Positions 13,198-17,500 of a stretch of 17,500 nucleotides of DNA are shown piece by piece (positions within the stretch are counted from its first letter, which is position 1; each line of letters starts with the position of its first letter). A program made the translations under genes and the position numbers. Source of the DNA: Symbiodinium natans (lineage: Eukaryota > Sar > Dinophyceae > Suessiales > Symbiodiniaceae). The notes under the pieces were generated by a model. The model worked only from the letters and a program-made list of their open reading frames with translations. It was not told the origin of the DNA and ran no database searches. The stretch is from NCBI GenBank assembly GCA_905221605.1, contig CAJNDS010002301.1:2033192-2050691 (forward strand). The letters are read 5' to 3'.

Positions 13198-13255
13198 TGG
13201 GGTTTAGGGTTTAGGGTTTAGGGTTTAGGGTTTAGGGTTTATAGGTTTTAGGGTG
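13198..13255 (+). repeat. TTTAGGG array
   Basis: Eight units, with TTTATAGG and TTTTAGGG variants at the right end. Spacer 13111-13197 is unique. Confidence 0.9.
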
Positions 13256-13357
13256 CCACGTCTGGGCTGCAGGGCCACGATGACCAGTCACTGAACTCGC
13301 AATTCACGGGCTCACAGGACAGCTCGCAGGCCCTGCGTGTCTGACGTGCACGCGGGG

Positions 13358-13516
13358 CTTAGGGTTTGGGATTTGGGGTTTAGGGTTTAGGGCTAGGGTT
13401 TAGGGTTTAGGGTTTAGGGTTTAGAAGGTTTAGGGTTTAGAAGGTTTAGGGTTTAGAAGGGTTTATAAGGGTTTATCAGGGTTTAGAAGGGTTTAGGGTT
13501 TGGGTTTAGGGCTAGG
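13358..13516 (+). repeat. TTTAGGG array with TTTAGAAGG higher-order unit
   Basis: Within the array, TTTAGGGTTTAGAAGG (16 bp) is repeated three times from about 13410, followed by GGGTTTATAAGG, GGGTTTATCAGG and GGGTTTAGAAGG variants. A composite unit has been amplified. Spacer 13256-13357 is unique. Confidence 0.9.
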
Positions 13517-13602
13517 TTGAAGCATGTTTGGAATCGACGAGTTCAGGGCCCCAGTTCGGAGCCTCTTGGCATGCCGATACTTGATGCAACTTCGGAGGGG
13601 GC

Positions 13603-13655
13603 CCCTAAACCCTAAACCCTAAACCCTAAACCCTAAACCCTAAACCCTAAGCCCT
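13603..13655 (-). repeat. CCCTAAA array
   Basis: Seven perfect units then CCCTAAG and CCCTAAT variants. Opposite in orientation to the preceding array at 13358. Confidence 0.9.
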
Positions 13656-14289
13656 AATCCTGCACCAATGGTCGGGAACTTGCCCAAACCCTAGACAACG
13701 AACACAATGAACTAAACCTTCGTGGGGAAGCGTGATATAGTGGCCCATTTGCTTATGGGTTGCGTTTCCAGTCTTGTGAACTCCAACCTAGTTGTCCAGT
13801 AACCTGGGGGACTTAAAGGCTAACCTTTGGGATTATAAGGGGACTATACTACCCTGAAAAAGTTAAAGGTTCGCTACTCTACTACTAGCCCAAAAATGAA
13901 TAGGGATGATATTGGTCCTTATTTGAGGTCCGGTATCAATCTAGAGTCATGATGGGTCTTGTTTGCATGTATGTTGGTGTTGTTCTGGCGACAGGTCTAC
14001 ACTGGGGCCCTACCCCGGCAACTGCTAGGAGACCTCGCTATGGCGCACTTGCAAGCAAATAAACCCGAAACGAACATATGAACCCTAAACCCTAGCCTGA
14101 TAAATCCTTCAGGGTCCATGTACGACATCATCATACACTTGGGCCCCATAAACCGTAGACAGGAGGTACTTTAAGGCCCAAGCATTCCCGATGTAGGTAC
14201 ATGGAACCTTCGGGAATGCTCCACACCACCGGCAACCCTAAACCCCAAGCCAAGCCGTCAAACTCCCACCCCCTTGAAATGACAGCACT
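13656..14289. other. Longest array-free stretch of the right half, with one hairpin
   Basis: About 630 bp of unique sequence with isolated AAACCCTAG words (13685, 14080). No open frame of note. AGCATTCCCGA (14181-14191) and TCGGGAATGCT (14210-14220) are exact inverted repeats around an 18-base loop. Confidence 0.6.
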
Positions 14290-14365
14290 CGGCCCTGGAC
14301 CCTAAAGACCCTAGACCCTAGACCCTAGACCCTAGACCCTAATAACCCTAAACCCTACATAGGCC
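14290..14365 (-). repeat. Telomeric variant array with CCCTAGA block
   Basis: Four consecutive CCCTAGA units at about 14309-14336 after a CCCTAAAGA unit, then CCCTAATAA and CCCTAAA. Another locally homogenised variant. Confidence 0.85.
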
Positions 14366-14464
14366 CCTCCAGGGTTTCAGGGCGGAGCACCTGGAACCCA
14401 AACGCTCAGGTCGCGACGGGTTCTTGCAAGCCTCGACCTCCGTCTCCGCGCCTTGCACTAGGCT

Positions 14465-14613
14465 TCAGGGTTAAGGGTTTATAGGGTTTAGGGGTTTAGG
14501 GGTGTAGGGTTTAGGGTTTAGGGTTGAGGGTGTAGGGTTTAGGGTTGAGGGTTTATAGGGTTTAGGGTTTAGGGTTAATGGTTTATAGGGTTTTGTGGTT
14601 TAGGGTCTAGGGT
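14465..14613 (+). repeat. TTTAGGG array with TGTAGGG, TTGAGGG and TTTATAGGG variants
   Basis: About twenty units of mixed type. The series GGGTTTAGGGTTGAGGG with GTGTAGGG or TTTATAGGG repeats, suggesting multi-unit copying. Spacer 14366-14464 is unique. Confidence 0.88.
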
Positions 14614-14690
14614 GTACCCCAACCCCCCCACCCCCCCCCCACCCGGCCCCCCCACCCCCACCCCCCCCCCCACCCCCCCACCCCCCGCGC
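14614..14690. repeat. C-rich tract
   Basis: About 75 bp of C runs separated by single A or GG, similar to the block at 10172 but without the 24-bp core. The proline-rich start of the 71-codon frame at 14612 is read from it. 14691-14720 is a short unique link to unit A1. Confidence 0.9.
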
Positions 14691-14720
14691 TTTTGTTCTT
14701 TCGACGTACTTGTTGTTATT

Positions 14721-15088
14721 CTGACCGCATCAGCCCGCGATATGCGCCGGCCGACAAAATCACACATTCAATTTGGCCTTACTATCAAGCCACACAGATG
14801 GAACGGCAACATTGTCTGGAGTGCTAGACTCTTGCAGTCGGTCTTTGACGTTGCAACCCCTAACTCACAGCTTCCTACATTCCCCATAACATCTCCACAT
14901 GTCGAGTCAAAGCAGGAAGTCGAACTGATTCATGAAACTCCTGCCAGTAAGAGTGGGCAAAGACATGATCAAAGCACTGTGATTGAGATCAAGCTGCAAT
15001 CGGCCAGGAACCACGTAGGTTCGCAGTGAAGTGCCACGTGCTGGACATGGGCCACCACGGTTGCACAAGCCTGCTTCAAGTTCATACT
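14721..15088 (+). repeat. Unit A, copy 1 (368 bp)
   Basis: Begins CTGACCGCATCAGCCCGCGA and ends GCCACCACGG...GCTTCAAGTTCATACT. The next copy starts exactly 368 bp on. A 95-codon plus-strand frame (14742-15029) falls inside, but it stops at a TGA that is TCA in copies 2 and 3. The copies differ between the shared GTCGAAC and CAAAG words by lengths not divisible by three, so the unit is unlikely to code. Confidence 0.9.
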
Positions 15089-15456
15089 CTGACCGCATAG
15101 GCCCGCGATATGCGGCGGCCGACAAAATCACACGTTCAATTTGGCCTTGCTGTGCAGCCCCAGCGGTTACACCACACAGATTGAACAGCAACATTGCCTG
15201 GAGTGCCAGACCCTTGCCGTTGCAGTCGGTCTTGACGCAGCAACCCCCTGAGTTAGGGCTTCGGGTATAAGGTTGTTGCTACAACTTCCTACTTCCCCTA
15301 CTACATCTCCACATGTCGAGACAAAGCCGGAAGTCGAACTGACTCACGATCAAAGCACTGCGATGGAGATCCGAGGCCGCAAACGGCCAGGGAAGGCTCG
15401 CAGTCAAGTGCCACGTGCTGGACATGGGCCACCACGGCACAAGTCTGCTTCATACT
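15089..15456 (+). repeat. Unit A, copy 2 (368 bp)
   Basis: A tandem neighbour of copy 1. It shares CTGACCGCATAGGCCCGCGA, GACAAAATCACA, ACATTGYCTGGAGTG, ACATCTCCACATGTCGAG, CACGTGCTGGACATGGGCC and more. It lacks 33 bp present in copy 1 after GTCGAAC and has an extra stretch with TTAGGGCTTCGGGTATAAGG. The period to the start of unit B is again 368 bp. Confidence 0.9.
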
Positions 15457-16349
15457 CTGACTGCATAGGCCCGCGATAAGTGCCGGTGGACACCATGTGG
15501 GGTTTATAATTCCTTATCTATCCAAAAGGACACCCAGTATATACATGCACCCATATTCTGAAAACATAGAAATAAACCCTAAATACACTCACCAAGAACA
15601 GTAATACAAACCCCTGTTTCACATGGGCCACCATGGGTTTGCGCACGAATGTGCTTCGAATCTAGAACTCCACGTGTGCATGAAACGGGCGAGGGCATGA
15701 GCCTCCGCTGTCCACAAGCCAAGCGTTGCTGAGAAGATTCAGTGGGCAGTTTTAAGTGGGGCTATACGAGCCGTAGGTACCCTAATTAGGGTTAGACGTA
15801 TATGGGGGGTTTCCGAAATTGGGGGGGGGTGGGTACCTTATTGGGCTCCTTGTGAATTAGGGGTCCCATGTGTTCGTAAACCCCCATATAGTTACGACAC
15901 TTCACGGCCCACTTCGAACTGCCCGCGAGCCCACGAGTACTTCCAACAGCGGTGTTATGGGACCTACCTTGGATGAAAATACTTGGCGGCAAACCCTAAA
16001 CCCTAAACCCTTCTAACGGTAGTTACATGGTCCCTTAAATATGGGCCCTGAAAAGGGGACCCCTTATATACCCGTTATATACCCTACACATATGACCCCT
16101 TTTAAGGGAGGTAAGGGACCATATTGACGGGCCCGTGAAACTACCCTTAGAACCCTAAAAACAGCTTGCCCTAAGGAATCTGCTTTCAGGTCGCAATAAG
16201 CCCCATATGGGTGGTTGTCAACATGATGGTCCCTTTTTGGATCCCTACTATAATACGGCACTTTCTATTTAGGGCACCCCAAATAGGAGCAAATGTTTAA
16301 CAACCACCACCCGTACAGCGAAAACGAAATGTTCTCTGTGAAGCTTGCA
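15457..16349 (+). repeat. Unit B, copy 1
   Basis: Starts with the same CTGACYGCATAGGCCCGCGA as unit A, then diverges at GTGCCGGTGGACACCATGTG. It contains an A-like motif (CATGGGCCACCATGGG... at 15622), a conserved stretch from TCTAGAACTCCACGTGTGCA through GGGGCTATA, a G-run at about 15827-15835, and the B-core (16018-16146). Relative to copy 2 it has about 68 extra bases near 15946-16013 that include a short CCCTAAA array, and about 60 extra near 16078-16140. The 66- and 65-codon frames are not conserved. Confidence 0.9.
16018..16155 (+). repeat. B-core within unit B1
   Basis: Runs from GGTAGTTACATGGTCCCTTA to GGGCCCGTGAAACTACCC, followed by TTAGAACCCTAAAAACAG, a decayed CCCTAAA-like end. 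It serves as the reference for the diverged copies at 3824-3965 (+) and 5226-5369 (-), and the shortened copy at 17291-17360. Confidence 0.7.
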
Positions 16350-16480
16350 AACCTAAACCCTAAACCCTAAACCCTAAACCCTAAACCCTAAACCCTAAAC
16401 CCTAAACCCTAAACCCTAAACCCTAAACCCTAAACCCTAAACCCTAAACCCTAAACCCTAAACCCTAAACCCTCAACCTA
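16350..16480 (-). repeat. Longest perfect CCCTAAA array
   Basis: About seventeen uninterrupted perfect heptamers at 16354-16473, with variants only at the edges. The right edge joins unit A3 at a point about 88 bp inside the unit, so the array has replaced the 5' end of A3. Lack of mutations suggests it is the youngest array here. Confidence 0.96.
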
Positions 16481-16820
16481 AACATTGTCTGGAGTGCCAG
16501 ACCCTTGCAATCGGTCTTGACCCTGCAGCCCCTGAGTTAGGGTGTAAGGTTGTTGCTACAACTTCCTACATGCCCCCACTAAAACCTAAACCCTAAACCC
16601 TAAACCCTAAACCCAAAACCCTAAACCCTAAACCCTGAACCCTAACAAAGCCGGGAGTCGAACAGACTGATGACACTCCTACCAGTGCGAGTGGGCAGAG
16701 TGTGCTTGCGTTCACACGAGCAAAGCACTGCGATGGAGATCCGAAGCCGCAAACGGCCAGCTCGCAGTCAAGTGCCAAGTGCTGGACATGGGCCACCACG
16801 GCACAAGTCTGCTTCATACT
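16481..16820 (+). repeat. Unit A, copy 3, truncated and interrupted by a telomeric array
   Basis: Begins at AACATTGTCTGGAGTG, missing the first 87 or so bases of the unit. At 16581-16644 a CCCTAAA array replaces the ACATCTCCACATGTCGAG region present in copies 1 and 2. The right part (16646-16820) matches copies 1 and 2 and leads into unit B2 at the expected point. Confidence 0.9.
16581..16644 (-). repeat. CCCTAAA array replacing part of unit A3
   Basis: Nine units with CCCAAAA and CCCTGAA variants. Compared with copies 1 and 2, about 20 bp of unit A are lost at the insertion point. Confidence 0.93.
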
Positions 16821-17500
16821 CTGACCGCATAGGCCCGCGATAAGTGCCGGTGGACATCATGTGGGGTTTAAACTCCTTGTATATCCAATACGACACCCAG
16901 TACATACACTCACCAAAATCATACAAGACGTACAGACATAGAAACCCTATGGGCCACCATGGGTTTGCGCAGGAATCTGCTTCAAATCTAGAACTCCACG
17001 TGTGCATGAAACGGGCGAGGGCATGAGCCTCCGCTTTCCACAAGCCAAGCGTTGCTGAGAAGATTCAGTGGGCAGTTTTAAGTGGGGCTATATGAGCTGT
17101 AGGTACCCTATTTGGGGTTAGACGTATATGGGGGGGTCGCCGAAATTGGGGGTACCTTATTGGGGTCCTTGTTATGAGGGGGATCCTATTCGGGGTCCCT
17201 TGTTTTCAAATTTCGTAAACACCCATTTAGTTACGGTACTTCATGGCCCACTTCGAACTGCCCGCGCGCCCACGAGTACTTCCAACTAACGGTAGTTACA
17301 TGGTCCCTTAAATATGGGCCCTTAAAAGGGGACCCCTTATACTACCCGTAGAACCCTAAAAACAGCTTGCACTAAGGAATCTGCTTTCAGGTCGCAATAA
17401 GCCCCTTATGGGTGGTTGTCAAAATCATGGTCCCGTTTTGGATCCCTACTATAATACGGCACTTACTATTTAGGGTACCCCAAAAAGGAGCAAATGTTTA
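16821..17500 (+). repeat. Unit B, copy 2 (runs off the window)
   Basis: Starts 1364 bp after B1 and follows it closely. Near-identical blocks are 16986-17096 against 15664-15777, and 17288-17500 against 16014-16302 apart from the missing 60 or so bases in the core. The B-core here (17291-17360) lacks the middle section. Copy 1 continues past the point where this copy meets the window end, so the right boundary is not visible. Confidence 0.9.

Noticed and set aside
14742-15479. Unit A as a tandem protein-coding gene family
   Set aside because: Between the shared GTCGAAC and CAAAG words the copies differ by 33 and 13 bases, a further 4-base difference lies downstream, and the open frame of copy 1 stops where the others do not. 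Frame is not kept.
1-17500. tRNA, rRNA or spliceosomal RNA genes
   Set aside because: A by-eye scan for tRNA T-arm words, and for U6 and rRNA conserved words, found nothing convincing. A covariance-model search would settle it.

Overview
This window looks like non-genic, repeat-built nuclear DNA from a eukaryote, and I support no confident protein-coding or RNA gene in it. Its dominant word is the telomeric heptamer TTTAGGG/CCCTAAA. It occurs in more than forty short arrays scattered from end to end, in both orientations, so this is interstitial telomeric sequence (ITS) rather than one chromosome end. TTTAGGG telomeres occur in plants, many green algae, dinoflagellates and relatives, and some other protists. 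The mix of dense ITS, long TG/TATG/GA/TA microsatellites and open frames reading as repeats such as GLGFRV fits a dinoflagellate (Symbiodiniaceae-like) genome best. That assignment is inference from recalled pattern, not a search.

Layout. 1-3480: ITS arrays in alternating orientation with short unique spacers and two microsatellite clusters (1048-1380 and 1594-1861). 3481-6000: ITS arrays mixed with a dispersed subtelomeric repeat family (here called B-core), three homogenised 8-mer variant arrays across the left 4.6 kb, and a foldback. 6004-8640: the least repetitive part, with weak open frames at 5985-6519 and 7252-7604, a degenerate TTTAGGG tract, and a 62-bp tandem duplication. 8656-9575: AT-rich microsatellite DNA around a 136-bp MITE-like element with perfect 26-bp terminal inverted repeats. 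9705-9817: a C-run/G-run foldback. 10172-11097: an extreme C-rich block holding six copies of a 24-bp core. 11300-11865: GC-rich tandem repeats. 11901-14613: a second and interrupted MITE copy, more ITS, small tandem repeats and a hairpin. 14721-17500: a composite segmental duplication built from a 368-bp unit A and a longer unit B (A1, A2-B1, ITS, A3-B2).

How the parts relate. The most interesting signal is how ITS arrays join their surroundings. At least seven arrays lie between short direct repeats of 8-18 bp of non-telomeric flank, as an insertion with target-site duplication would leave. One array sits inside a MITE copy and one inside a copy of unit A, so at least those two are insertions into pre-existing repeats. 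Copies of the B-core repeat, on either strand, run into CCCTAAA-type sequence at the same end and in the same relative orientation. Together these suggest a genome in which telomeric repeats are repeatedly captured or synthesised at internal sites, or travel as the tail of a mobile module. Much of the ORF content is frames through simple repeats and should not be read as genes.
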